A stretch of DNA of 64,000 nt, taken from Immersiella caudata (Eukaryota > Ascomycota > Sordariomycetes > Sordariales > Lasiosphaeriaceae). The position numbers and the translations under genes are program-made. Below are positions 1 to 11,405 of the stretch, in pieces (positions within the stretch are counted from its first letter, which is position 1; the number at the start of each line of letters is the position of its first letter). The notes below the pieces were generated by a model, which did not search any database, had not been told where the DNA came from, and was given only the letters and a program-made list of their open reading frames with translations. Location of the stretch: assembly GCA_030512335.1 (NCBI GenBank), contig JAULSU010000002.1, positions 620,001 to 684,000 on the forward strand, written 5' to 3'.

Positions 1-2211
1 CCACGACCCACCTTGTCCCCAATAGTTCGCGCTGGACGGGCTCTCCAGCTGGTGACATCCGATCCTCCATCACCTCCAGGTAGAGGAAGCGTTCTAAGAA
101 GTCCATTCCGCGGCTCTGTGCCAAAATCCAGTCAATCACCTGTGCAATCGGCCATGCGCACCACCCAGTCCCCTCCTCAAGCTCAGCCCCAGGCATCGGC
201 CAAACAGCCAGAGAGATCATGGATGTCACCATTGAACCGAGTTAGAGACTTTGTTGTTCAGGGTGCCCAAGCGTTGTCTCCTCGGCTGGGGTCGGTGTCA
301 AGGATGGAGGATCCATTTGGCCCGAATCCATCGGAATCTCCGAAGTCTGCTACTCCTGGCAGCTTCTTGGCTAGTCTTGGGAGGAAGCAATCAACTGCTC
401 GAGCAAGCGCACCTAGCATGGCCAGCTCGACACGCGCCGCCTCAATGCATGGTGAGGACGCGATGAGTTGGCAAGGTGAAGACAGCCCGCCCCGGGAAAG
501 GTCAGAGTCCCGCGAGTCGAGCATACATGCCGCGCATGGGTCGCCAGCTTGGGAGGGAGTTGCCGAGACACATCACGATGAAGAGTCTGGCGGTGATATA
601 GAAGTGGAGTACGATGACCGACACAATGAACAGATTCAAGCCTACTCCGATGACCAAGGGGTGGAGGGTGAAGCTCCTGAGCTCGACGAAGAGGAGGATA
701 TCTGGGCTATCGAAGCCCAGCGCCCCACGCCAGGGAAAGCTGCGCAGCCTCGACGGGAACCGATTGCGGAGCCTCCTCGACGAAGCAAGATCCCGAGTCC
801 TTGGAGACAAAATAGCAAGCGGTTGGTCTACAGTGATGAGCTGCACAGGCTATCCGAGGAGAACGCGCCACAGAGCGAAGCGGATGAGTTCAGCATGTTG
901 TCTCAGCAGAACAAATCCAAGGCGCAAGTCGCATCTCAGAATCTCGCGCCTCCAAAGAATGTTGATCTTTCGGAGTTCTTTTCCTCCCCGGCTGCGCTTC
1001 CTGACGCCCAGGATGCTGGATTTGGTCTGTTTAAGGCTCTTGACGCTCCGCGACGAGAGGCCCCAACAGGCTTTGGCCAGAGTGTCAGGGGGCAGCCACC
1101 TGTCGGGTCTGGCTCTCAAAGAAGGCAGCCCTTTGGCGGCGGTCGGGTGGGCCAGCCTGCCCCATCGGTGCAGCAAAAAGTTCCACAGATGTTTCAACGA
1201 GGCAGGAATCTTTTGGATATCAACAACGCCTCCACTGCTCCTTCAAAGGCCAACCAGCTAACCCAATCATCGTCTCCTGGAACTCCGGAGAGACTGAAAT
1301 TTGCTCATGTCCCTCAGAAGGCGAACTTCACACCTCGCACCCGATTGCCCGGTACCAACCTCTTTCAGCCTCCTGCATCCAAGTCCCTCTTTGGCGGTAA
1401 CCCAGTCCCCGTCTTCTCGGCTGAGGCAGCAGAGGACGACGAAGAAGAGCAAGACGTCTCCATGATGGATGACAGCAGCTTCATTCAACCGCAGCTGAAG
1501 CCTTTGCCCAGCCGGGCGATGTCCCCCAGCAAATCTTCCTTCCGCTCACCGCTTAAGCCGAAAACACCGGGCCGAGTCGTCGAGTTCACCAGCAGCACTC
1601 TTTCTCCTCTTGCACAAGCTCAAGTTCGTGCCGAGCGCCGAGCCAGCGCGTCTCCTGAGAAACAGCTCTCGCCAGTTAGCAGCCACAGCAGTTCCGTCTC
1701 GATAGAAGACAAGGAGAATCAACAATCTGAATCAGAGGTGGAGCATGAGACAATCTCCGCATCCGCGGCTGTGCGCACCCCGTCACAGCGCCGACCCGTC
1801 CTTGCCCCGCCAACCTCCTTCACCAATACCCTCGCTAACGCCAACCCGAGACCACCCAGCCCGACAAAGAACCAAAAATTGTCTCGTACCGAGTGGACTC
1901 GCGACCATTGGGTTCGACTGGATCAGCTCCTGCAGGCACGGAAGCAAGGAGTGCTTCAATTCCAGCTGCAGCTGGCACATGCCCCACCCATGGCAGGCAG
2001 GAAAAGATACCCTGAAGGCCAGAGGTTGATCGGCAAGAAGGTGTCTTCCCAGGGGGAGGAGATGTTGTTACAGGAGTGGCATATTGACATTGTGGATGCG
2101 TTCCGTGCGGAGGTGGGCGGTTGGGAGGCGGAAGATATTGCGAGGCGGTTGTTTGCCGCCATGGTTGGGGAGGAAAGGAGAAGGTTGGGGTTGGTTCCGA
2201 AGAGGAGGTGA
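1..2211 (+). CDS. Large disordered Ser/Pro-rich protein, 5' end missing
   Basis: The frame is open from base 1, so the N-terminus lies outside the window; 736 residues are visible before TGA. I do not recognise the family with confidence. Most of the chain is low-complexity and rich in Ser, Pro, Gln, Arg, with many SP/TP sites (possible proline-directed phosphorylation) and acidic stretches (for example DDEEEQDVSMMDDSS near residue 475). Only the last ~110 residues look folded: a Trp-rich segment (EWTRDHWVRLDQLLQ) followed by predicted helices ending EERRRLGLVPKRR. This layout, a long disordered body with a small conserved C-terminal helical module, suggests a nuclear or spindle/chromatin scaffold, but that is inference. 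No intron is seen in the visible part. It converges on RPN6. Confidence 0.75.
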   Translation, partial: PRPTLSPIVRAGRALQLVTSDPPSPPGRGSVLRSPFRGSVPKSSQSPVQSAMRTTQSPPQAQPQASAKQPERSWMSPLNRVRDFVVQGAQALSPRLGSVSRMEDPFGPNPSESPKSATPGSFLASLGRKQSTARASAPSMASSTRAASMHGEDAMSWQGEDSPPRERSESRESSIHAAHGSPAWEGVAETHHDEESGGDIEVEYDDRHNEQIQAYSDDQGVEGEAPELDEEEDIWAIEAQRPTPGKAAQPRREPIAEPPRRSKIPSPWRQNSKRLVYSDELHRLSEENAPQSEADEFSMLSQQNKSKAQVASQNLAPPKNVDLSEFFSSPAALPDAQDAGFGLFKALDAPRREAPTGFGQSVRGQPPVGSGSQRRQPFGGGRVGQPAPSVQQKVPQMFQRGRNLLDINNASTAPSKANQLTQSSSPGTPERLKFAHVPQKANFTPRTRLPGTNLFQPPASKSLFGGNPVPVFSAEAAEDDEEEQDVSMMDDSSFIQPQLKPLPSRAMSPSKSSFRSPLKPKTPGRVVEFTSSTLSPLAQAQVRAERRASASPEKQLSPVSSHSSSVSIEDKENQQSESEVEHETISASAAVRTPSQRRPVLAPPTSFTNTLANANPRPPSPTKNQKLSRTEWTRDHWVRLDQLLQARKQGVLQFQLQLAHAPPMAGRKRYPEGQRLIGKKVSSQGEEMLLQEWHIDIVDAFRAEVGGWEAEDIARRLFAAMVGEERRRLGLVPKRR

Positions 2212-2593
2212 AGTAGGATGTTGTATTTTTCAACATTGGGAAGGGGGTTTGAGTATAATGACAAATTGGTTGTGGGTTGGTTGGAAGGGATGGGAAGGTT
2301 AATTGTGCACTGGGGGTGTCAGGGGTTGGGTACGGTTTCTGTCTGGTTTACATTTTCACGAGTCGGGCTTACGACGAAGGCGTTCTGGGATAAGGAAATA
2401 GGAGGCACTGCTGATTTCACATAAGAAGCGGGCCTTCACTGTTAGGTTACCAATCACGATATGGAATGGACACAAGGCCGGCCGCCCTTTGGCTGGCCAC
2501 TTGACACGTTCTCATTTGATGTTGACTACCTCTAAGTGCGTATTGTTACAGCGCGCCCAACCTCATCCTAGTCGCCTCCATTCCATCACACAC
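2212..2593. other. Convergent 3' intergenic region
   Basis: 382 bp between two genes that end facing each other. It is G/T-rich at first. No ORF or structured element is convincing. It must hold the 3' UTRs and poly(A) sites of both neighbours. Confidence 0.6.
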
Positions 2594-3974
2594 CTACTCC
2601 AACATCGAGGCTTGGTTTGTGTATAGCACGTCGACGACATTGCTGAGCTTGTCGATTGTTGCCAAGGCAGCATCGTACGCCTCATCCCGCTGAGTCTCGT
2701 CAAAGATGTTTAGGCACCCTGCACCCTGGTCCAGGACCCCGATAATAACCTTGTCCAGGATCATCTGGGACAGCTTCCGCTCCACTTGCTGCGTGTCGAG
2801 CCCAACCATCTTGGCGATGTGGTCGATTTCAACGCAGCTGAAGGGTTCGATGACTTTGATGAGATTCTGCTCGAGCATGGCGTCGTAGAGTCGTCGCAGG
2901 TGGTTGCGAATAAAGGTGTCGCTGCCGAGCTCGTACTTGTAGGCGGCCAGTGCACGCTCGTACTCCTCCAGGGATCGGTTGCCGTGCGCGCGTGCGATGG
3001 CCTTCATGGCCTCGAGGGACTGGCCGGCGTACTTCATGGCCTGCTTGGAGGTCATGAGCTGGTTGACATCGTCGACGAGGTTGAGCATGATCTTGCAGAG
3101 GAGCATGTACTGCAGGGCGGCCTGGGCACGCTGCGACTCGTCTTGGGTGTGGTAGCCATCGAGGGCTTCGATGAAGTAGCTGAAGGCAGTGTTGAAGTCC
3201 TTGTCCTCTGCGTGCAGCATGCCCGACTGCATGTCGAGGTTGGCCTGGAGAAGTGGGGGGGTGTAGACAGAGGCAGCGCTGGTGCGGGCACTTGTCAGCG
3301 CTGCGCGCGCCTTGGCGATGTTGCCCAGGGCGTGGTATACTCGCGACTCGAGCAGTTGGACCTCGACCAGCACCAGCTTGTCATCCAAGCGCTTGAGCTC
3401 GCGGAGCAAGCCGTTGATGAGTGTGAGGGCTTCGTAGTATGATTGCTTGGCCATGTGAAGCGTGACCAGGCGGGTCTCGAGATTCTGCCGAAGGAAGCTT
3501 CGGCGCTCCGAAGTAGCCCATTCTATGCAAGACTTTGTGACGGAAATCTGGATATCGGTGGTGTTGGGGATGTCCTCGAAGAGGTCGAGGAGCTGGCGGA
3601 CTGTTGTGTGTCAGCACGAAGGTCAAGCCATGGGTGGGACGAGGTAATTCTCACCGAGCTTGGCAGTTTTCGCCTTTGCGAACGACGACAAAACTGTTCG
3701 GCTCTTGGTCACCAATCCTACAAGAGCTTCTGATTTCCTGGAATAGAGTCAGCCAAAAGAATACCTGCCGAAGGGTGCGCAGGCGCCCATACTTCTCGTC
3801 ACGGTACAGCTCTCCCAAGCTAATAAGCGCCGTTTCGTATTCCCGAACTGCAGCATCTGAGTTGATAGATGGCGGACTGGAGATGATGTCCTGGTAGATA
3901 GCTTCGGCTTTCCGCGGGTCGAAGGCGACAACCTTCTGCGCCTCGCGCACTCTCTCCGACTCGCCCTGTGCCAT
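2594..3974 (-). CDS. rpn6: 26S proteasome regulatory subunit Rpn6 (PSMD11)
   Basis: Lid subunit of the 19S regulatory particle; it clamps the lid to the 20S core. Three exons joined in phase: 3765..3974, 3655..3703, 2594..3600 (introns 61 and 54 bp), giving 421 residues, the usual length of the family. The N-terminus has the Rpn6 solenoid segment (REYETALISLGELYRDE), then KTAKLVRQLLDLFEDIP spanning exons 2-3. The C-terminal third is a PCI domain: YELGSDTFIRNHLRRLYDAM, a winged helix with IDHIAKMVGLDTQQVERKLSQM, and the terminal helix DAALATIDKLSNVVDVLY. Start chosen at the first ATG, where the protein aligns with family N-termini (MAQGESERVREAQ). It is divergent from SOF1. Confidence 0.95.
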
Positions 3975-4501
3975 TGTGGAATTACTGTCGCGCTGCTGTG
4001 ATTGTGAGGCTGCCGTCGGCCCGGGCGTGGTCGCAGATTTCCGTTAGGGAGGAGTCGTCGAGAAGATTTCGGGTTGCAGACGCGGTGCAGTCGTAAACGT
4101 TTGGGGCGGGATGGGGTTGGAGGATCGTGTGGTTTGTTGCGAAGCTTCCAGCCTCGCCTATGCTTCCTAGCCCAAAATGCAGATCCAGCTCTCCCAGGTT
4201 GCCGCGAGCGCGACGTAATCATTGGATCCCTGGCCTGTGGCTGGCCGATAGCTGAAGGTGGGTCCGGGTGGCTGGTGCACTCCAAGCTTTGGAAAGCGGT
4301 CAAGACTTCTGCCGCCAAACCCCGCCAAAATTTCTAGATACTGCTGCTTGTCGATTGGCAGCAAGCGGCGAACGGTGCCCGTCTGCGATGTCCCAGCTCA
4401 ACCAGGAACGAAATCGCCCTTTTACGCGCCGCCAACCGAATAATTGATCGAGGATACTCGCTAGCGAATACTGAGAATTGGGACAAGAAACAAGGGCGAC
4501 C
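3975..4501. promoter_or_regulatory. Divergent promoter region rpn6/sof1
   Basis: 527 bp separate the two start codons and no gene lies between. It must carry both promoters and 5' UTRs. I see no sure TATA box or named operator. The pairing of a proteasome gene with a ribosome-biogenesis gene is suggestive of growth-linked control, but nothing in the sequence proves it. Confidence 0.6.
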
Positions 4502-6270
4502 ATGAAGGTACAGCGACCTCGAAACGGGCCGGTCTGCGACGGACGCTGATGCTTGCTCTCCAGATCAAGGCGCTCACCCGAGCCAGCTCGGCTCAACAAG
4601 CCCCTGGCACCGATATTCAGCGAGCCCCCCGAAACTTGGCACCCGAAATACATCCCTTCGAGCGAGCGCGAGAATAGTATGTGGCCGGGTCAAGCTTTGC
4701 GCCCGTGGTACAGGCACTGACTTACGAAACAGCCAAAGAGCTCTCAATGCGGTCAAGCTGTGAGAATATATCGTCGCGCAACTTCAGGCTGGACGTTTGA
4801 CTGATCCTGTTAGGGAGCGAATGTTTGCGAAGCCCTTTCTGGGCCAGCTGGGCAGTGGCCATGTCCAGGGTGTATACAGCATGTGCAAGGTTGGTCTCTG
4901 CTGTGTACCATGACGAAACTTCATTCTGACACATTTGACAGAACCAAAGTTCCTTGAGCACAATAGCTTCAGGGTCAGGCGACGGTGTGGTAAAAGTCTG
5001 GAGTCTCACGTCACGGGAAGAAACCTGGCGTACGGCGGCACAGTGAGCATGCCTGATACAAAATCCAGCATGACGGCTGGCCTAACTTTCTTCGCAGCTC
5101 AAATATTGTCAAGGGGCTCACTTTCAGCAACGACAACAAACTCCTCTCCTGCGGAACAGACGGGGTCAAGCTTTGGGATCCTTACAACTCCCCCAGCGAC
5201 TCGGCCCCGATTGCAAGTTGGCAAGAGGGTGGTCCATACACATCACTGTCATTTCACCGAAGCGGCAATAGCTTTGCTGCCTCTTCGGGTGCTGGCTGTG
5301 TCAACGTTTGGGATCTAGAACACAGCACGGCCCCTCAGAAGATACAATGGCCAAACTTCGTGGATACCATCACCGATGTTTGCTTCAACCAGGTTGAGAC
5401 TTCAGTCATTGCAGCCACTGCGGCTGATAGATCCATTTTGCTCTTCGACCTCCGCACAAACATGCCGGTTATCAAGACGGTCCTCAAGTTCGCCTCCAAC
5501 CGGGTTGTTTTCAATCCAATGGAGGCTATGAACCTGGCTGTCGCATCAGAGGGTAAGTCAGCTTCGACCACGATCAACTATGTGTGACGCTAACATAGCC
5601 ATTAGATCACAACATCTATGTATTTGACGCGAGAAACTTTGACAAGGCCCAGAATATCCACAAGGGACATGTTGCTGCCGTCATGGACGTTGAGTTCTCT
5701 CCTACAGGAGAGGAACTCGTAAGCGCCTCATACGTACGCTGATCCCTGCTCCTCTTAGATCACCAAAAGGCTGACCATCATCCACAGGACCGATCCATCA
5801 GAATATGGAACCGTGACAAGGGCCAGTCTCGGGATGTTTATCACACCAAGCGGATGCAGCGGGTCTTCCGAGCATGCTGGACAATGGACTCAAAATATCT
5901 GCTCAGCGGTAGTGACGACGTGCGTCTATCAGCTCATAATTGTCAAACACGCATACTGATGTGTACACAGGGAAATATTCGCCTTTGGCGCGCCAATGCA
6001 TCAGAACGCAGCGGCGTCAAGTCGGCACGGCAAAGGCAGGCTCTCGAGTACAACCAGGCCCTCACAGAGCGGTACTCCCATCTCCCAGAGATCAAGCGTA
6101 TCCGTCGCCACAGACATCTCCCCAAGGTGGTCAAGAAAGCCAGCGAGATCAAGGGCGAGGAGCTTGCCGCTATCAAGAGGAGAGAGGAAAACGAGCGGAA
6201 GCACTCTGCCAAGAAGTTCACAAAGCGCAAGAGCGAGAGAGAAAAGGCAATTCTCGCCAAGGAGCAGTAG
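4502..6270 (+). CDS. sof1: Sof1/DCAF13, WD40 protein of the U3 snoRNP (SSU processome)
   Basis: Nucleolar WD40 protein needed for 18S rRNA processing. Nine exons fit in phase: 4502..4507, 4564..4676, 4733..4759, 4814..4889, 4942..5042, 5098..5552, 5606..5733, 5788..5919, 5971..6270, giving 445 residues, the same length as human DCAF13. The start MK-IKALTR, then PRNLAPEIHPFERAREY and YQRALNAVKLERMFAKPF, match the family signature before the first blade. Seven WD repeats follow (for example GDGVVKVWSL, GTDGVKLWDP, DRSIRIWNRD, DDGNIRLWRA). The C-terminal ~90 residues are the Sof1-specific domain (ALEYNQALTERYSHLPEIKR, RRHRHLPKVVKKA) ending in a basic Lys-rich helix. The first exon is only 6 nt and the third 27 nt. 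The gene converges on the RGS protein. Confidence 0.94.
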
Positions 6271-6618
6271 ATGGGATCATCTTTGGATTTTGGTCTTCTC
6301 TGCGGAGGATACATGCTGGACTTTTTGCTCTGCATCGGCGGCGTTAGTACAGAAAGTTGCCGGAGGGACATCCCCGGTTCGGATTTGATACCATCCATGT
6401 TTGGCGTAATAGGGATTAGGCCGTGCCGCCATTAGTAGACCCGGGAAGTTGAAACAAGTGTCATCAGCTGTTATACCGCAGCCCAGCCAAGGAGCGGGCT
6501 GCCCTTCTCAGCCCTGGTAGTCTCGGGTTTCTAGTAGTTGCTCTTGAATGTGTTTTGGTGTTGTCATTTTCTAGCCATGTGTCATGTGGGTATAATCCGC
6601 CCTATCCTAAGCTAGTAT
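6271..6618. other. Convergent 3' intergenic region
   Basis: 348 bp holding the 3' ends of sof1 and the RGS gene. Nothing else is recognisable. Confidence 0.6.
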
Positions 6619-8082
6619 TTACAAGAAGAAGTTCCCCGCCGGGACAAACAGCGACGCCGCCGTCAAGGCTGACGCCAGCAAACCACCCCACAAAACGGCG
6701 AGGAATACGGTGCGATCTTGAATTAATCGCAGAGCTGTATTTCGAACGGGCGTAGTCTCGCCCGCAACCTTCTGCATCAAACACTGGCTCTGATACTGCG
6801 ACGCCCACTGCTCATCGGCAGTGTCGTTCTTGGGCCCAAAAGTCTGAAGGCTGGACTTCCGGAGGGGGTCCGCCCCCAGAGAGCTGACACTGGCGTTCAT
6901 TCGTGAGTGCTTACGGAATCCTCCGGATTTGTGTTTCTCTGGTAATGAGATGGAGCTATCATCGTCGGAGAGGCCCTTTTCTTCGCTGTCATTAAAGAGC
7001 TCCCATGGTCGGAGCTGGCGCTCGCCGTAAAAGTGTAAGACTACGCAGAGGCGGTTGCAGGCGGCGATGAGGATGGTGAGGCCAGGCCACCATAGTGCGA
7101 GGCAAGTGATTCGTAGGAAGTGGCTTTGGCGAGAGAGGATGAGTATGGCGTCGAGGAGCATTCCGAGAAAGACGATCAAGAAACCGATGAGGCGGAGGAA
7201 GAGGATTCTCGGTCGGTTTCCGTTTGATTTTGCCCAGCTGATGAAGTTGGGGTGGGAATGGCTGCGGAGGTTGGCTTCGGCTACGAGAAAGGCAGGAAGC
7301 AGAGCCGATGGGTGGGTTGTGTGCTGAGCGGCACGGAGGCACGACTCGCGGTCTTTGACTGAGAGGTTGAGTTGCCTGGGAGCTGATTCCGCGATGTACT
7401 GTTTTACAACTCGGCTGATCTCGTCCCTGAATGGCTGGATCGTAACTGGCAATTGTTAGCGGCTTGTTGCATGGCTGGGCTTTAAAATAAACTTACATGG
7501 CTGCCAGTCCGGTTTCGGGGACTCCCCTGGGCTGAGCAACACAGATGACGGCGTCTTGGGTCCCGAGGTATGGGTTGAGGATGCCATCGAGGAAGTGCTT
7601 CTTCTTCCTTCAGGGTCGGCGAACGGGTCTTCAAGCTGACCCTCTGATTCCATCTCCATGATCGTGATGATCTTATTCATCTTCTGACTCCTGGCCCGCT
7701 TGTGGCTGTAGGTGATGAAGCGGGATCTTGGCTCAGCCGCCTTTTCTGGGTCCCAGACTGGAGAGAGAGCTTTTTGCCTCGCCAGCAGTTGCGACCAACG
7801 CTGCAGGTAGTCATAGTACCACAGGAAGAACTGGAGAGACTCGGCATTGCGCTCCTCGTAGACCAGGTAGTCCATGAAATCGTTGAGCGAACAGGGCTGG
7901 AGGAACGGTCAGTCTGATAGCAGTTGACTCCGGCAAATGGGTCTCACAGGGCATGTCCGATTCTTTATCACCTCCTCAAACGCCAGCTCATTTGGGATGT
8001 TCTTGGGTCCCTCGACGGGCTCAAGCTGGTTGGCGGTCTCAAAGTCCTCCATTGGCGGCTCTTGTCGATCTGGGTGCAACAT
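6619..8082 (-). CDS. rax1: Rax1-like RGS-domain membrane protein
   Basis: Three exons, 7948..8082, 7497..7896 and 6619..7445, join in phase to 453 residues. The N-terminal half is an RGS-like domain: KNRTCPPCSLNDFMDYLVYE, then RNAESLQFFLWYYDYLQRW, with a later half (PFRDEISRVVKQYIAESAPR, LNLSVKDRESCLRA) after a Ser-rich insert near residues 130-175. Three hydrophobic helices follow at about 259-282, 288-315 and 428-449, with a charged Ser-rich loop between the last two. RGS plus C-terminal membrane helices is the Rax1 architecture, which in yeast marks bud-site polarity; related filamentous-fungal proteins act near G-protein signalling. The start at MLHPDRQEPP is the first usable ATG in frame; an upstream 5' exon cannot be excluded. 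Membership in the Rax1 group is inferred from layout, not a search. Confidence 0.8.
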
Positions 8083-11000
8083 GGCGGGAATCGAATCCTG
8101 AACGGGTACCAAGCATCTGAGCAGAGTCGATGTCCTCTTCCATAGGCAAGGTCCGAGTGATCGAAGTCAGTCAAGCCTTCTCACGCTGCCGTGGAAGAAT
8201 CGACAATCCATCTGTGAGGGGGGGCTACTGAGGTATTTCAAGAAGAAGCTTCATGGGAAACAGACAGGGTCACCAAGACAGCTCGCGGAGCTATGGCCTC
8301 TGCGGATCCATGAACCGCGCGAATGTGGTGGTGTCCAGCCCCAACCATGCGACACTTCGTGTGGTTCAAACCATCACAAATACCGAGAAGTTCCGGCTAC
8401 TGAGCGAGGCGAAACCGTCAGTGCTCCCACCATCTTGTCATGCCCTGCGGACTATCACTGGCAGGGGAGGCATCTTGGGGAGATCATGGCTTGCATGAAG
8501 ACTAGCACCGATGGCGGGTGCAGGATGTAACGATGGGTCGGTGAATCGTGGGTGACTACGGCGCCTGGCGTGGTTGCGGCTGCTTGATCGCCGCCTGGTA
8601 TATACGCATCAACAGGGGGAGGAGAGCTGTCGCTGGTGCTGATCACCGAATAAGGTAGGCCGGGTACGGACGTGGGATCCGGGGCGCCGTCTGTGCCTTC
8701 GCGACTATAACAACACCTGGGACACAGGCGAGGGCGGGAGAGTGGGGTGAGGGCTGAAGGAACCGAGAGACCTCACTCGTGAAGCCACTGGTGCTGCCCA
8801 CTCGGGGAGTTTGCTGACGCGTTTCAGGTCTTCGTGTCGTGGCGCGAGGCAGCCACAGCAGGGCAGAAGAGTCCGGGTTTCTCGACACCTTGTGTAAGAG
8901 CAAACTGTCGCACTTGCGGCACTTGTGTAGCCAGATCCATGCTTGTTGCCGGCACTGAGGGCCGAGTAGGTGGTGGTCAGCGGTCGTTGTGTTGTGGACG
9001 TCACATCGCTTGTCGGCATCCGTGAGGCTCTTTCCTGTCGGCAAATCTTAGCTCACATGTGGACTTTTGCTGGGTCCGGAAGGAGGCCCGTCGAGGCAGC
9101 CTGTGAGCGAGGGTAGACACGCCCAAAAACCGGGGATGGGCCGCGACTTCCCAACGTAACGAGAGCGGGGGTTGCATCATCGACGCTGGAGCCGAAGATC
9201 GCCCAAGTCTGTTCGCGCTCCAATCCCAATCTTCAAGCTTGTCGCTCGACATTCTGAAACCCCCCCCCCCCATCCCGCGATCTGTTGTGTTGCCAAATTG
9301 GGGGTTTCTTGCGGGCTTTGCTCGTGTTGCCGTTTCAGATCGCCTTGCACCACCACCGTAAACTCAGAATGGCACCGAGCGAGCTTCACCAAGAGGGTTA
9401 TCGCCGCCAAGAAGCCACCCCTGCCAAGCCTTGCTGCACTTTGGTATCGCTCTAAGACCAAGATCTCGTCTCCATGTTGACGACCACGAGGGGACAGGGA
9501 CAGAATTTCAAATCAGAGAAATCCGGGGCCATCCCATCAGGTAGCCCCGTTCGACTGCACATGCGAAGCGATGCAGAGTCGTAATCAACACCAACACGAG
9601 CCAGGTATCTCAGATGCAAAGTTTGGGACGGGTCTCAACATGGTGGGCTCGCCTCTACCTCGCCCTGGTTTCAACACCTGTCAGTGTCGATACACATTGT
9701 TTGTCGCCCGGAACTTTGTTGCAGGCTAAAGACATGCAGAGCCACCTACCAACATGTTCGCTCCCGATCTACACCGCCTGCACTGCTGCGGCACTTACCC
9801 GGTGTTTGATGTTTGCACTCTGAAAATAGGAGGCCATCATCAACAACTTGATCATCGGGGTCCAAATCCTCCCATCCGAGGTTCACCAATATGTTTGGTA
9901 TTTCGAACCCAACCCACGTTACGAGCGATAATGGTAACAGTACAATCCATCCTAAAACAGAAGCTGTCAAGTCTGGGGGTGGCTCGTCACCGAAGCGGCA
10001 TAGGACAATCTCCCCAATCTGTAGATCATGTGTAGGCGAAACAACACAAGACGATGGGACTAGCTGTTTGGTCAAAACCTGCACAGCCAAACCAGAGCAA
10101 TGCCTTGCGCCAGGCAAACCCGCCTTCGCTCGCCGAGCCCGAAAAGGGAACAGAGCTCACTGATGTTTCGTCCACAGCTTTGGCGATCATGGCGACGACT
10201 CCAGGGAAGCCTGTCCAGTAATATTGGGATGGACTGATCTGGTGGGAACACGTCAGCTATACTGTGACTCAGTTTGTATAGTGGCATTGGTTTACTGTAT
10301 CAGCTACTCAAATACCTGCGAGACGAGAGTTCCCACCGCAGCCATGACTCGTCATATTTTTCTTTCCAAATACCAAGAAGGCATTAGGTCAGCTTATCCT
10401 TATGACCACGGGTTAAACATCCATGAAATGTGGAATACTGCCTCGATAAACATGATAAGTCACCTATGGTCTCGAACACCTGCCTCGTTCATAGTCTGTT
10501 TCCCAGAGTCAACCCATTTATGGTATACGGATGTGTCGATGAAGCAGACTTGCACTTTGAAATGCCGAAAATGGAGACGACACACGGTCCTGTGTTCTCG
10601 GACCGCCGAGGAAAAGACCGACCGTACGGCGCCAGACCCTCCGCAACCACAAAATCTTCTCTGCCGGGCCATCTCCGATCGTCATGATGAAATAAAACAC
10701 CAAACGAACATCGACCGGGATACACGGCCTTTGACTTGAGAAGATGAGACTCCGGGTACCTCACACAGCCGAGCCATCGCTCCTCAGATTAGTCAAGTCA
10801 CCTTCACGATATACCAGGCACCGCGTGTTCGTAACCAGCACCTCATGGTGCTATTTTACTCCTGTGAATGCTAAGTATGTACAAAACCCATGCATTGCAT
10901 CCTCGCTCGACAGCAGGATTAGCGATTACACACGCCCGTGAATCTTGTTTTCGTCCCCCCCCCCCCGCGTCGAATCCATATCCATGTCCGTGTCCATACT

Positions 11001-11405
11001 CCATGCCATACATACTCCTAAGCCACATGTCCTTATCCTGTGCCAAACCCATTAAAATAGCCATATCGTCAATGTGAATGTGAAACTCGCTCTCGGTGTT
11101 TCCTTTTCGTATTTTCCTGGGGTAACTTCGTTCATCGTAGCCATGATGCAGCATTAATGCATGTCTTCGTCGAAACATTTCGCCCCCATTAACTCCTGGC
11201 TTCACCAGGAAAAACTTGCAAGATGAGAAGTGAAAAGGCGAGGGTAAACGCCGCTCGCCGCTGGCAAAGCCGGGCCAGGAGGATGAGGGTGGCGTGAAAG
11301 TAAGGGTTGAGTGGTTGGTAGGATGGGAGTAGAAGCCATCCGCGAGTTGCGCCGTCTCGGTGAGCTAACGGGCGGTTTGACCCCAGAAGTGTCGCAGCGG
11401 TCTCC
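8083..11405. other. 3.3-kb gene-free gap
   Basis: Lies upstream of the RGS gene and downstream of the GH72 gene. Short frames on both strands (the longest about 170 codons at 10224-10739) have no recognisable motif and no neighbouring exons. Two 12-nt poly-C runs occur at 9260-9271 and 10955-10966. I see no RNA gene. Confidence 0.5.

Noticed and set aside
8643..9044. Cys-containing frames that could suggest a zinc finger
   Set aside because: Cys spacing does not fit a known finger and two competing frames cover the same bases.
9260..10966. Two 12-nt poly-C runs as regulatory or telomere-like repeats
   Set aside because: Simple homopolymers without repeat context; no TTAGGG arrays nearby.
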